Shown here: in pieces, positions 1 through 8,299 of the stretch
Layout of the letters: each line of letters begins with the position of its first letter
Position numbering within the stretch: position 1 is the first letter of the stretch
Assembly (NCBI GenBank): GCA_017529175.1
Contig: JAFXNX010000218.1
Span: 1 to 30,341, forward strand
DNA length: 30,341 bases
From: Clostridia bacterium
GTDB taxonomy: Bacteria > Bacillota_A > Clostridia > Oscillospirales > CAG-272
Reading direction: 5' to 3'
Notes under the pieces: model-generated
Told to the model about the DNA's origin: nothing
Database searches by the model: none
Seen by the model: only the letters and a program-made list of their open reading frames with translations
Translations under genes and position numbers: made by a program

Positions 1-2
1 CC

Positions 3-116
3 GAATACGGCATGATCAGCCCCGCTCAGCCGGAGATCTCTCACATTGAAAGGGTTCTCGTATCTCCCGAGCAGAAGGAAGTAGGGCACGATGAACTTAT
101 TTGCGGGTATAATTAA
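3..116 (+). CDS. C-terminal fragment of an unknown protein (cut by window edge)
   Basis: An open frame runs from the left edge to a TAA at 114-116 and encodes 37 residues, starting EYGMISPAQP and ending DELICGYN. There is no start inside the window, so this is only the tail of a gene lying to the left. The residues form a plausible mixed polar and hydrophobic C-terminus, but I recognise no family. The gene ends just before a composite repeat whose hairpins probably terminate its transcript, and it converges on the minus-strand acetyltransferase gene. The frame could be chance read-through, although 37 codons without a stop and with neighbour-like codon use favour a real gene. Confidence 0.5.
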   Translation, partial: EYGMISPAQPEISHIERVLVSPEQKEVGHDELICGYN

Positions 117-129
117 TCAGTAAATGCTG

Positions 130-387
130 AAGGGATTCTTCGACTGCGGTGCTTTGCACCTGACGCTCAGAATGACCCGCGGGGGGAGAAGGGCGATATA
201 TTTGCTTCGCAAATTCGATATATACTTCGCTCCGCTCGTATTCGATATACGCTTCGCGCGCGATATGTGTCGCCTGCGACGACACGAGAAAAATACGACC
301 CGCGAAAACGTGAGCGTTTTCGCGGGTCTCTTTTATGGGTTTCCAAAGGGACTTGTCCCTTTGGCAGGGTGTGGGACGGAGTCCCGC
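130..387. repeat. Composite hairpin-rich intergenic repeat, copy 1
   Basis: This 258-bp block is closely related to 9463-9724. In order it holds a GGTGC/GCACC hairpin (148-160), a run of CGATATA or CGATATG units (194, 216, 243, 261) separated by short CTTCG-type hairpins, a perfect 14-bp stem 297-310/315-328 followed by TCTTTT, a 10-bp stem 343-352/355-364 around CCAAAGGGAC, and a GGGAC/GTCCC stem at 373-385. It fills the space between two convergent genes. Open frames across it on both strands are low-complexity products of the repeat and are not called. It is probably a dispersed genomic repeat that also acts as a terminator; only two copies are visible here. Confidence 0.85.
297..334. terminator. 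Terminator hairpin inside repeat copy 1
   Basis: GACCCGCGAAAACG (297-310) pairs perfectly with 315-328 across a TGAG loop and is followed by TCTTTT. It is placed to end the transcript of the truncated plus-strand gene. A second stem without a T-run (343-364) follows. Confidence 0.75.
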
Positions 388-397
388 TATGAAGCGT

Positions 398-1180
398 TCA
401 TTCTCCATATCCCTCTATCTCATAAGCGGTATACTCGTGGTCGAGATGATATCCGAACTTGTAGGCGAGGTTGAGGGACGAAATATTCGCGGCGTCCCAT
501 GAAGGGTAGAGTCCGCGGGATATACATTCAAGGACGATGCGCGCCGAAACCGCGGCGGCAAGTCCGCGTCTGCGGTGTGCGGGTTTTGTTGCGAGCTCAA
601 GCTCTATCGTGCCCTCATAATCCGCAAACGAAGAGATACCGGACGCCGGCTCTCCGTTGTAAAGACAGATGAAACCGATCCCGTGTTCCTTGAAATCTTC
701 ATACGTCGGATACTGCGCCACGAAGTCCGAAAAGTCGGGGTCGACCTGACAAGCGTAATATAACTTTTCGTCGATCGGTACAGTTTCGTAGCCGTCCGGC
801 AGATCAGCGGCGACGGATGAGAGATATTCCTTGTCGAACAGATCGATCGAGTCTATCTCTGTTGCGTATCTTGTTATCCTTGTCGCCTTATCACCGTAAA
901 CTTCTTCGATAAGTGAGTACCATTCGGGAGAGTCGCCCTTTGCGCTCATAAGAGCGAAATGAGTTTTGTAAGTTTCGGGGTAGTAACTTGCCAGTTCTCG
1001 GTCCGGCGTTCCTCCGAAAAGGATTATCTCGTTCACGCGGAACATTACTGATTCCGGGTGCTTTTCCGCCGGCGCGTATATCTCGCCGATCCTGCCCTCG
1101 AGACATATCTTTACGAAATTGTTGTCCCAGTCCTTTGTGATGTGTTCGATCTGGTTGTTGTCTGTAATTCTGTATATCAT
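398..1180 (-). CDS. GNAT-family acetyltransferase
   Basis: The product is about 260 residues. The C-terminal third carries the GNAT core: a beta strand (GTIELELA), the acetyl-CoA binding loop HRRRGLAAAV that matches the R/Q-x-x-G-x-G/A pattern, and a closing PSWDAANISSLNLAYKFGY segment. This layout fits the larger zwittermicin-type GNAT family (GNAT_acetyltran, about 265 residues), in which the N-terminal half is poorly conserved. It should transfer an acetyl group from acetyl-CoA to an unknown amine. I chose the ATG at 1180 over the in-frame GTG at 1192 because GAGG lies 7 nt upstream of it. It begins one base after the nfo stop, so the two genes are probably co-transcribed. Family call is firm; substrate unknown. 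Confidence 0.85.
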   Translation of the reverse strand: MIYRITDNNQIEHITKDWDNNFVKICLEGRIGEIYAPAEKHPESVMFRVNEIILFGGTPDRELASYYPETYKTHFALMSAKGDSPEWYSLIEEVYGDKATRITRYATEIDSIDLFDKEYLSSVAADLPDGYETVPIDEKLYYACQVDPDFSDFVAQYPTYEDFKEHGIGFICLYNGEPASGISSFADYEGTIELELATKPAHRRRGLAAAVSARIVLECISRGLYPSWDAANISSLNLAYKFGYHLDHEYTAYEIEGYGE

Positions 1181-1181
1181 T

Positions 1182-2021
1182 TTATTCCTCACGCATAGAT
1201 TTTAAGAGCGCTATCTCCCTTGCGTATCCTTCAAGGTCGCACGGCGTTTCAAGATAAAATGGAAGGCTTTTCACGGCGCCGCAGTTGATGATTCGCCGGA
1301 ACGCATCAATGCCGAGATAACCGTCGCCGATCTTCTCGTGTCGGTCCTTGTGCGCGCCGAGCGGATTTTTTGAATCGTTTATATGTATCGCGCGAAGTCT
1401 GTCAAGCCCTACGACTTTGTCAAATTCCGTAAATACCGCGTCCGGGTCTGCGGCGATGTCGTATCCCGCGTCGCTCACGTGACAGGTGTCGAGACACACT
1501 CCGACTCTATTCCTTTTGGATTCCTCAACACGGTCGATGATCTCCCTCAGTTCTTCAAAGCGGGAGCCGATTTCGGAGCCCTTGCCCGCCATAGTCTCAA
1601 GAAGGACCGTCGTTTTTTGTTCCGGGAGGATGATGGAGTTCAGCATATCCGCTATAAAACCGATACCGACGTCTGTCCCCTGACCGACGTGACAACCCGG
1701 ATGGAAGTTGTAGAGCGCGTCCGGTATCGCCTCGAGGAAGCGAAGTTCTTTTCCCATCGCCTCTGCGGTATATTCCCTTATATGTTCGTCCTTTGACGCC
1801 GGATTGTATGTGTACGGCGCGTGCGCGAGAGGCGCGTGGAAAGAGTTCTCCGATATTATTTTTACCATCGCTGCGACGTCCTCCGGAGTCGGCTCCTTTG
1901 AGGACGAGCCACGGGGGTTTCTCGTGAAATATTGAAAAGTGTTCGCGCCTATCGATATCGCTTCCTTCGCCATATTCTCATACCCGCCGGAGACCGACAG
2001 ATGACAGCCGATATAAAACAT
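1182..2021 (-). CDS. nfo: Endonuclease IV (AP endonuclease / deoxyribonuclease IV)
   Basis: The 279-residue product is a TIM-barrel AP endonuclease that cuts the backbone 5' to abasic sites in base excision repair, using a tri-zinc centre. Diagnostic segments are the N-terminal GCHLSVSGGY, the zinc-ligand regions HAPYTYN and NFHPGCHVG, VCLDTCHVSDAGYD, and HINDSKNPLGAHKDRHEKIG. Length is normal for bacterial Nfo. The ATG at 2021 (MFYIGCHLS) is preferred over an upstream in-frame TTG at 2036 because GCGAGG lies just ahead of it and the family starts close to this point. It is followed immediately by the GNAT gene. A promoter lies upstream at 2050-2078. Confidence 0.96.
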   Translation of the reverse strand: MFYIGCHLSVSGGYENMAKEAISIGANTFQYFTRNPRGSSSKEPTPEDVAAMVKIISENSFHAPLAHAPYTYNPASKDEHIREYTAEAMGKELRFLEAIPDALYNFHPGCHVGQGTDVGIGFIADMLNSIILPEQKTTVLLETMAGKGSEIGSRFEELREIIDRVEESKRNRVGVCLDTCHVSDAGYDIAADPDAVFTEFDKVVGLDRLRAIHINDSKNPLGAHKDRHEKIGDGYLGIDAFRRIINCGAVKSLPFYLETPCDLEGYAREIALLKSMREE

Positions 2022-2049
2022 AGACTTACCTCGCAATTTTGTTATTTAT

Positions 2050-2078
2050 ATTTTATCAAATCTTTTAATTTCAGTCAA
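2050..2078 (-). promoter_or_regulatory. Sigma-A type promoter for nfo
   Basis: Read on the minus strand: TTGACT (2078-2073), a 17-nt spacer ending in TGA, then TAAAAT (2055-2050). It leaves a short leader before the ATG at 2021. Confidence 0.7.
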
Positions 2079-2153
2079 TAACCCGGGATAAGAAGATTTA
2101 TTCACAAATATAATATATCATATATCTATTGATAAAAACCGACGGAGAGATCA

Positions 2154-3050
2154 ATGAAAAGTAAAGTTATTGCGGCGGCGCCGTTTTCAAGGATAAAAAA
2201 GATAATATCGCTCCTGTCCGCGGACAGACTCCCTCTGTTCGCCGCGCAGTCGTCGTTTTTTATCTGCATCTCCGCCATCCCTTTTATAATGCTCGTTGTG
2301 GCTATCGCAAGAGCGGCGTTCCCCGAGCTGACAGACGATCTTATCTCGGTCGCAAGAGCAGCGCTTCCCGAATCGACGCTTGAAATATTTGACGTCGTGG
2401 TTTCCGACGTCACCGATCGCGACGCGCTCCCGCTCATTTCGACCGCCGCGATCAGTACGCTCTGGGCGTCCTCACGAGGATTGAACGCCGTCGTGAACGG
2501 CGTGTCCGAGGTCTACGGAAAGCGCGGCGGCGGATCTGCGCTCGTGCGGATAATAAAATCGGTCCTTTATACCGCGCTCTTTATCATAGTGATCGTCGCC
2601 GCCCTCGTTGCGCTCGTCTTCGGGAAATATCTCAAGGACGCTATGACCTCGTCGATCGGAGAGGTGCCGATGTTCATAAGGTATAAGGAAGTTATCATAT
2701 TCTTCCTGTTTACTCTCTTTTTCTCGCTCCTTTACTATCTCGTGGCGCGCGGAGCGTTTACGTCGCCTTTCTTCAAATGGGAGAGGCGGACTCCGGAAGT
2801 AAAGCTTACGCGCCAGTTCCCGGGAGCCGCGCTTGCCGCGCTCGGATGGATACTCTTCTCGTTCTTCTATTCGCTCTATTTCGAGGCGTTCCCGAAGTTC
2901 TCGTATCTTTACGGAAGCCTTGCCGCAATCGTCTTTTTGATGCTCTGGATGTACTTTTGTATACTTATCCTCCTCGCAGGAGCGGAGGTTAACAAGCTGA
3001 TAAACGAAAAGAGAAAAAAACGTGTTTCAATTACTAAAACAAAAAGCTGA
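2154..3050 (+). CDS. YihY/BrkB family membrane protein
   Basis: This 298-residue integral membrane protein of the YihY/BrkB family (older databases call it 'ribonuclease BN' by mistake) shows the family pattern: an amphipathic N-terminus, the FAAQSSFFICISAIPFIM first membrane segment, LWASSRGLNAVVNGVSEVYG, and paired C-terminal segments with the typical P-x-x-LYGSLAAIVFLMLWMY signature. About six membrane helices are visible, and the C-terminus is basic. The role of the family is not settled. GGAGAG at 2142-2147 supports the ATG at 2154. The gene is monocistronic: nfo is divergent, and its TGA stop lies inside the left arm of a strong terminator. Confidence 0.92.
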   Translation: MKSKVIAAAPFSRIKKIISLLSADRLPLFAAQSSFFICISAIPFIMLVVAIARAAFPELTDDLISVARAALPESTLEIFDVVVSDVTDRDALPLISTAAISTLWASSRGLNAVVNGVSEVYGKRGGGSALVRIIKSVLYTALFIIVIVAALVALVFGKYLKDAMTSSIGEVPMFIRYKEVIIFFLFTLFFSLLYYLVARGAFTSPFFKWERRTPEVKLTRQFPGAALAALGWILFSFFYSLYFEAFPKFSYLYGSLAAIVFLMLWMYFCILILLAGAEVNKLINEKRKKRVSITKTKS

Positions 3051-3078
3051 AAGGACCATCCTTTCAGCTTTTTGATTT
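3041..3078. terminator. Bidirectional terminator between BrkB and YhcH genes
   Basis: A perfect 15-bp stem, AAAAAGCTGAAAGGA (3041-3055) pairing with 3059-3073, has a 3-nt loop and A and T tracts on both sides, so it works in both directions. The plus-strand stop codon TGA (3048-3050) lies within the left arm. Confidence 0.9.
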
Positions 3079-3534
3079 TTACTCTTTAACCGGAATTTTG
3101 AATACTATCTTTTTGACTTTTTCAGCTTTCCTGAATTTGCCCGGACGGTGTACGTCGCACGGAGCAAAGTACGCAAAACTTCCCGCGTCGACGGAGAGCG
3201 TCAGCTTCGTTTTCCCTTCGCTCGTCGTTCCGAGAAAGTCCGCTTCATCGTTGTACTCCGATGCGTCCGTCAGCTCGTCGAGCGGCATCCACTCGATAAA
3301 CTCGTTGCCGCTGTGCAGATACTGAAGGTCTGCGTACTTGCGGTGAGCCTCGTAGCAGAAATCATCCTTCAGCGGAGCGTATTCGGAAACGTTTGCGAAA
3401 ATACCCTCGGGAAGCGGATAGCTTCCGGGCTCGAGCGCGTCGACGTCCGTTTCACTCAGAAAGTCTATAATGACGGAGAAACGTTCGTCGAATTTCTTAT
3501 AAAAAGCAAGATTTGATATTTTGTCGAAGATCAT
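3079..3534 (-). CDS. YhcH/YjgK/YiaL family protein
   Basis: The 151-residue cupin-like protein matches the YhcH/YjgK/YiaL family (DUF386, including the EbgC beta-galactosidase subunit). Visible family segments are MIFDKISN at the start, EAHRKYADLQYLHSGNE, and FAYFAPCDVHRPG near the end, which carry the conserved His/Glu/Asp ligands of the fold. Members are linked to sugar metabolism, such as sialic acid or galactosides, but the biochemical role is often unknown. GAGGTG lies just upstream of the ATG. The gene lies only 21 bp after the DUF4340 gene, so it is probably the last gene of the Gld-like ABC operon. No sugar gene is beside it, and I infer no substrate. Confidence 0.88.
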   Translation of the reverse strand: MIFDKISNLAFYKKFDERFSVIIDFLSETDVDALEPGSYPLPEGIFANVSEYAPLKDDFCYEAHRKYADLQYLHSGNEFIEWMPLDELTDASEYNDEADFLGTTSEGKTKLTLSVDAGSFAYFAPCDVHRPGKFRKAEKVKKIVFKIPVKE

Positions 3535-3555
3535 AATACACCTCAGTTATTTTGT

Positions 3556-4566
3556 TTATTCTCCGCTATCGGGAGCGCTGTACGCGGCGTAACGCATCAG
3601 TTCCTCGTAGATCGCTTCATTCGCGGAATATATGATACTGTTTCCGGGGGTCGTGTAATAAACGTACGTCTCCTCAGAGACTTCGCCGTTCTCGCCGGTC
3701 GCGCTTACCGTGTGTTTGTTTCCGAAACAGAGCGTGTAGGTACTCTCGGTCTCGGCGTCGGAAGTCGTTCCGTCTTCGTTCGTAACGGTGACAGTCGTTT
3801 TGTAAGTGATGACGGCGGATGCGCCGTTTACAGCCGAGAGACCGAAGTCGCTTTCCCCTCCGTCGGCAGAGTATGCAAGATACTCGTTGTTGAACGTGAG
3901 AGATGTGAAGAGCGACACGCAGTCGTCAAGCGACACTTCGTCCGTCACGACGTTTTCGTTTCCGTCTTTGTCAGTGATCTTCATTGAAACGACGTCTTCC
4001 GTGTCAAAGAGAGGGAAAGTGTCGATCTTAATGAGATCGTCTCTTTCTTTGTCGAATACGTCCGTAAACGTGCTTTCGACGATGTAAACCTCTTTTGTAG
4101 CGGTGTTCTCAAGATACATCCCGTTTGCAAATTCGTTCTTTATGCCGACGGCAAGCGAGACGTCGGTACCGTCAGAAAATTCGGCGAAGAGTGAAAGCGA
4201 CGGGTTGTCAAGACCGTATTCCGAGACGTCTCCGCCTTCAACGCGGCGGGAAGATGCGAGTCTTGAGACGGCGTTTATCATATTTGATATCGGCGTCTGA
4301 TCGAGAGGGAAGTCGTCGCCTTCTGCAAAATGCCATGTCCCGTTCGCGTCCTTTGCAAACGATACTGTGACGCCGTCTTTTTCATACGAGAACTTCACGG
4401 CGTCCGATGCGTCGTGCGAAGTGACGTATACGGTCGTATCTTTCGTGTCTTGAGAAGTATCATTTGCTTCATCGGTTCCTTTGTTTTTCAGAACGGAATA
4501 ACCGACTATCAGCAGCGCGAGGACAGAGAGCAGTATTACGGACGTTATCAGAGTCTTCTTCGTCAC
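3556..4566 (-). CDS. DUF4340 membrane-anchored extracytoplasmic protein
   Basis: The product is about 336 residues, with one N-terminal membrane segment (TLITSVILLSVLALLIVGYS) and a large extracytoplasmic part of repeated beta-rich units with the pattern VSFAKDANGTWHFAEGDDFPLD and SEYGLDNPSLSLFAEFSDGT. These 'Y-G-L-D-x-P' units are typical of DUF4340, which is regularly encoded next to GldG-like proteins. I place the start at GTG 4566 because GAGGTGA lies 5 nt upstream and the longer frame adds an implausible 31-residue extension inside the gldG-like gene. That start lies 5 bp after the preceding stop. The role is inferred to be a periplasm-side partner of the ABC exporter. Confidence 0.85.
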   Translation of the reverse strand: MTKKTLITSVILLSVLALLIVGYSVLKNKGTDEANDTSQDTKDTTVYVTSHDASDAVKFSYEKDGVTVSFAKDANGTWHFAEGDDFPLDQTPISNMINAVSRLASSRRVEGGDVSEYGLDNPSLSLFAEFSDGTDVSLAVGIKNEFANGMYLENTATKEVYIVESTFTDVFDKERDDLIKIDTFPLFDTEDVVSMKITDKDGNENVVTDEVSLDDCVSLFTSLTFNNEYLAYSADGGESDFGLSAVNGASAVITYKTTVTVTNEDGTTSDAETESTYTLCFGNKHTVSATGENGEVSEETYVYYTTPGNSIIYSANEAIYEELMRYAAYSAPDSGE

Positions 4567-4571
4567 GCCGC

Positions 4572-6038
4572 TCACCTCTTCCGTCTGCGCGAGAACCATA
4601 CCGCAAAGCCCGCGGCGAGTACCGCGAGAGGAATTATCGCTTCCATAACGGTTCTCCACAGGTTGATCTGGTTTTCGTTGAGAACGAGGTCTTCGCTCGA
4701 CATTACTTTCGGGGATACCGAAACGGATTCTTCACCGGTGCAAGTCCATTTGATAATGGCTTTGAACAGCGCTGAGTTTCCGCCGTAATCGGCTCTGCTG
4801 TCCGTGAACGAGGGGGATGCGAACCAGGTGAACGTCGCGCCGTTGTCAAGAGTCGATACCGCCGCGGCGTTGAACGGTCCGTCGGTGTCTCCTTCCTCTT
4901 TCTCAAGAGACTGAACGTTGTAGATGTCGTGCTTGATATATGAATCGCTTGACGTCACGAGGATCGGCATAAACGTCGACGCCGTACCTCCCGCCTCGAC
5001 TATACCGTGCGAGTAGGGAAGGAAGTAGGTGAGCGCCGAATCCGTCGCAAGTTCCGCAGGACACATATCGGAGAGGGACGGCATTATATTGTACTGATAA
5101 GACTGGAAGTGCGAGTAATCTCCGTCGAACACCATTCCGTCGACGCTCTTCATTCCCGCCTTTGCCGCAAGGGACGCAAGGTTCGGCTCAGCTTCGTTCT
5201 GATAATACTCGACGTAAGTCGTAAGGAAGATGTGACCGCCGTTTTCATGGAACGCGAAGAGTTTTTCCGTCTCGTCGGCGGAAATATCGGCGGACGGATA
5301 GTTGATGAATATCATCGTGCAGTCGTCCGGTATCGCGCCGTCGCCCGTCAGAAGATTCAAGCTGTCCGATTCCACGTTCGCGTCGTCAAGGATCGCCTTG
5401 AAGTTCGAGTCTATTTCCTGCTCGCCGTGACCGGTGAGAAAATACACTTTTGACGTGACGTCAGAGGTGACGTATGAGAGCGCTCCGGTGAGATTTGTCT
5501 CGCCCATGAAGAGCTCCGTTGCGCTGAACGACTGACCGTACATACTGTACATACTTGCATAAGATTCGTACTGAGCGGACGTCAGTCTGCCCTGGTCCGT
5601 TTCATACATTCTCCAGGTAGCGCCGTCAATAACGCGGCTCTTTTCGCCGCAGACGACTATCACGGAGTTCGCGCTCGGCGTCTCTTCCGTATACTTGCCG
5701 CTGAAATTCGGATTCAGAACGGGGTCAATCCGTTTATAGCTGATCTTTGAGCACTCGGAGGTATACTGTCCGATAAGTCCTTCAACGTTGCCTGTTATCT
5801 CGTTTTCTTTTCCGGTTTCAACGAGAAGATACATCTCTACTTCATCGTCAACGGATGAGAGAAGCGCCTTCGTGTCGTCGCCTATCGTGTAGATCTTTTC
5901 TTTTGTCGTGTCGATCACTTTTACGCTGTCGGGAAGTACCGATACGAACAGATTCAGCGCTATGACTATCGCTAAAACTATCGCTGAAGTGATGAGAGTG
6001 AACGTGCCGACTTTAAGAGTTTTTCTTGAAAGTTTCAT
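4572..6038 (-). CDS. GldG-like ABC exporter auxiliary protein
   Basis: The 488-residue product has an N-terminal membrane helix (residues about 11-36), a long extracytoplasmic domain and a C-terminal helix ending in the basic SRRRKR. This is the GldG/ABC_transp_aux arrangement. Recognisable parts include IDTTKEKIYTIGDDTKALLSSVDDEVEMYLL and KVYFLTGHGEQEID, where an IFT-like Rossmann fold begins. GldG is a component of the GldA-F-G ABC exporter known from gliding Bacteroidetes; relatives in Clostridia have no assigned cargo. I chose ATG 6038 because GAGGGGG lies 8 nt upstream. It starts about 14 bp after the permease stop and is followed at once by the DUF4340 gene. Confidence 0.88.
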   Translation of the reverse strand: MKLSRKTLKVGTFTLITSAIVLAIVIALNLFVSVLPDSVKVIDTTKEKIYTIGDDTKALLSSVDDEVEMYLLVETGKENEITGNVEGLIGQYTSECSKISYKRIDPVLNPNFSGKYTEETPSANSVIVVCGEKSRVIDGATWRMYETDQGRLTSAQYESYASMYSMYGQSFSATELFMGETNLTGALSYVTSDVTSKVYFLTGHGEQEIDSNFKAILDDANVESDSLNLLTGDGAIPDDCTMIFINYPSADISADETEKLFAFHENGGHIFLTTYVEYYQNEAEPNLASLAAKAGMKSVDGMVFDGDYSHFQSYQYNIMPSLSDMCPAELATDSALTYFLPYSHGIVEAGGTASTFMPILVTSSDSYIKHDIYNVQSLEKEEGDTDGPFNAAAVSTLDNGATFTWFASPSFTDSRADYGGNSALFKAIIKWTCTGEESVSVSPKVMSSEDLVLNENQINLWRTVMEAIIPLAVLAAGFAVWFSRRRKR

Positions 6039-6051
6039 CGGTCTCACCCCC

Positions 6052-6915
6052 TCAGTTCCAACGCTTCTTTTCCACGGCCAGAGAGGTCAGGAAAAGGAAG
6101 AGAGCGGTAATGCTGACGTAATATACGAGAGATGCTATGTCAAACCTTCCGTAGAAGAAGTTGTTCATACGCGTGAAGAGAGCGGCGACGTTGATCCAGT
6201 TTACCGCAAGCCCTTCGAGCGCGCTGCGGTCAACGATGAACACGATGAGCGACGCGGCAACGCCTACTGTCAGAACTACAGCGGACGCTATGGCGTTCCT
6301 CGTGAGCGCGTATACCGCCGCGCAGAGTATGAGAGACAGGATTATCAGGAATATAAGCGAGAATCCGCTCGTCTGCGGAAGGTCGTCTGTGAGGTCCGGT
6401 ATGAAGAATACGAGGATGATGGAGCCGAGACTGAGAACCGCCGCTATGACCTGGCTCTCTGTGAGGGACGAAATGAATATCCCGATCGAGATCAGCGCGC
6501 CTCCGAGGAAGAAGTAAGCAAGAAGTGAGGAGTACGCCGTGCCGAAGTATACGTTTCCGAACTGCGACATTATAAGTGGGTAAAAAGCTACCGCCGCAAG
6601 CGGTATCGCGAATACCGCAAGAGACGAGAGATATTTCGATATGACGATCGACGAAGTCTTGACCGGGAGTGAGTAGAGGAGCTTGTCCGAACCGCTCCGT
6701 TTTTCTTCGCTGAACGTTCTCATCGTCAGAAGAGGAAGCGCTATGAGCGACAGAAACGACGCAGACGCTATAGTATACTCAAACTGCGAATAACCGTAGG
6801 AAAGGTTTATCTTTGCCGCATAGATACCGAACCACAAAAGCATGAACGCAATGAATATCGGCCCTGTCATCGTGCGCATCGAGTTTTTGAATTCTTTTTC
6901 GAATATCGCGCTCAT
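6052..6915 (-). CDS. ABC-2 type permease, GldF-like
   Basis: The 287-residue product has about six membrane helices and belongs to the ABC-2 permease superfamily. MSAIFEKEFKNSMRTMTGPIF at the N-terminus and RTFSEEKRSGSDKLLYSLPVKTSSIVISKY between helices 2 and 3 are typical of GldF/NosY-like permeases, the latter being the cytoplasmic coupling region. Its ATG overlaps the ATPase stop in an ATGA, so the two are translationally coupled and almost certainly form one transporter with the ATPase. The GldG-like gene follows. Confidence 0.92.
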   Translation of the reverse strand: MSAIFEKEFKNSMRTMTGPIFIAFMLLWFGIYAAKINLSYGYSQFEYTIASASFLSLIALPLLTMRTFSEEKRSGSDKLLYSLPVKTSSIVISKYLSSLAVFAIPLAAVAFYPLIMSQFGNVYFGTAYSSLLAYFFLGGALISIGIFISSLTESQVIAAVLSLGSIILVFFIPDLTDDLPQTSGFSLIFLIILSLILCAAVYALTRNAIASAVVLTVGVAASLIVFIVDRSALEGLAVNWINVAALFTRMNNFFYGRFDIASLVYYVSITALFLFLTSLAVEKKRWN

Positions 6916-8063
6916 TCTTCGTCATCTCCTTTCTCAGCCGTGTCATCATCGTTTTCCGTCGCATCCGAAGGAGCGTCATCGTCATTGTCGTCTGATCCAG
7001 CGTCGAGATCTTCATCATCAACGATTTCGCCGCCTTCCGAAAAACGGTCTTGATAGTCGCTCTCGGCGTCTGCCGTTTCTTCGTTTGCATCGTCGTCGAC
7101 CGGTGCGTCGATCTCTTTCGCGTCCATTGCCGCCTTTTCCGCGGCTTCGGTCGTCAGACGTATAAAGATATCCTCAAGCGATACTCTCGCGCTCGTCATA
7201 TCTTTGATCTCGTAGCCGTTTGCATCGAGAAGAGTTGTAATTTCGTCTTCCACGTCATATCCTTCTTTAGTTTCTATAACGGATTTGACGTAGTTGCCGC
7301 GCGGATATGACGCGAGATAATCGACGCCTTCGAGTGTTGAGAGCAGTTCTTTTATATCGCCGCATTCCCCGCTCGATATGACGGTGACAGTCTTACCCTT
7401 GCGGCTCTCTTCAAGCTCGTCAAGAGTTCCTTTCGCGACGACTTCGCCCAGCGCCATAATGATTATCTCGTCGCACATGGCGGTGATCTCGCCCATTATG
7501 TGGCTTGAGAGAATGACCGCGTGATCTTCTTTGAGGGAAGAGATGAGCGCGCGCACTTCGATAAGCTGCAGCGGGTCAAGTCCGACAGTCGGCTCGTCGA
7601 GAATTATTATCTCCGGGTCGCCGATCAGTGCTCCTGCGATACCGACTCTCTGACGGTATCCTTTTGAAAGAGTCTTTATAAGTCTGTCTGATACTGCCGT
7701 TATCCCGCAAAGCGACGATACTCTTTCGATCTCGGAGGATACGCCGTCCCGGATCTTCTTCGCCTTTGCGATGAATTTAAGGTATTCGCGGGGCGTCATC
7801 TCCGGATAGAGCGGCGGGATCTCGGGAAGATATCCTATCGACGATTTTGCCGCCGTTGCCTCATCATAAATGTCGTGACCGTTTACAGTGACCGTGCCGT
7901 CCGTCGCCGCAAGACATCCCGTTATGATATTCATAATGGTCGATTTTCCGGCGCCGTTAGGTCCGAGAAGACCGTAAACGTGTCCGCGTTCGATAGTAAA
8001 GCTGACGTTGCGTACAGCGGTGATGGCGCCGTAATTCTTCGTCAGATTTTTGACTTCGATCAA
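6912..8063 (-). CDS. ABC transporter ATPase (GldA-like) with acidic C-terminal tail
   Basis: The N-terminal 230 residues form a full ABC nucleotide-binding domain: Walker A GPNGAGKS (residues about 34-41), the signature LSKGYRQRVGIAGALIG, Walker B IIILDEPTVGLDP, and the switch histidine in ILSSHIMGE. A DUF4162-like region follows and ends SLEDIFIRLT, where GldA-type ATPases normally stop. Here about 75 more residues follow, overwhelmingly Asp, Glu, Ala, Ser and Thr, and predicted to be disordered. The start is TTG at 8063-8061; GGAGG (revcomp of 8073-8077) lies 9 nt upstream and no ATG fits. The protein powers export with the GldF-like permease. Confidence 0.94.
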   Translation of the reverse strand: MIEVKNLTKNYGAITAVRNVSFTIERGHVYGLLGPNGAGKSTIMNIITGCLAATDGTVTVNGHDIYDEATAAKSSIGYLPEIPPLYPEMTPREYLKFIAKAKKIRDGVSSEIERVSSLCGITAVSDRLIKTLSKGYRQRVGIAGALIGDPEIIILDEPTVGLDPLQLIEVRALISSLKEDHAVILSSHIMGEITAMCDEIIIMALGEVVAKGTLDELEESRKGKTVTVISSGECGDIKELLSTLEGVDYLASYPRGNYVKSVIETKEGYDVEDEITTLLDANGYEIKDMTSARVSLEDIFIRLTTEAAEKAAMDAKEIDAPVDDDANEETADAESDYQDRFSEGGEIVDDEDLDAGSDDNDDDAPSDATENDDDTAEKGDDEE

Positions 8064-8192
8064 AATACATTACCTCCGTTGTTTATTATTTACATTCAGG
8101 ATTATATACCATTTAAGTGATACTTTTGTGAAGAGAATATGTATTTTGAAAGTTTTTTGAGAAATGATTTTAGATTTTTGTCAAATTTACTG

Positions 8193-8221
8193 TTGCAAAA
8201 AACGCGCTGTTGTGATAGAAT
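8193..8221 (+). promoter_or_regulatory. Promoter for mreB
   Basis: TTGCAA (8193-8198), a 17-nt spacer ending in TGA, then TAGAAT (8216-8221). The leader to the ATG at 8300 is about 70 nt. Confidence 0.7.
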
Positions 8222-8299
8222 ATAAAATACATATTTATATCTTGTATTCATCTTCTGACCGGGAATAATATAAACAGCGATAATTTGATGGGAGTAAAA

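Noticed and set aside
97..474. Overlapping open frames across repeat copy 1 on both strands
   Set aside because: They translate the hairpin repeat, and similar low-complexity peptides come from copy 2; no start signals.
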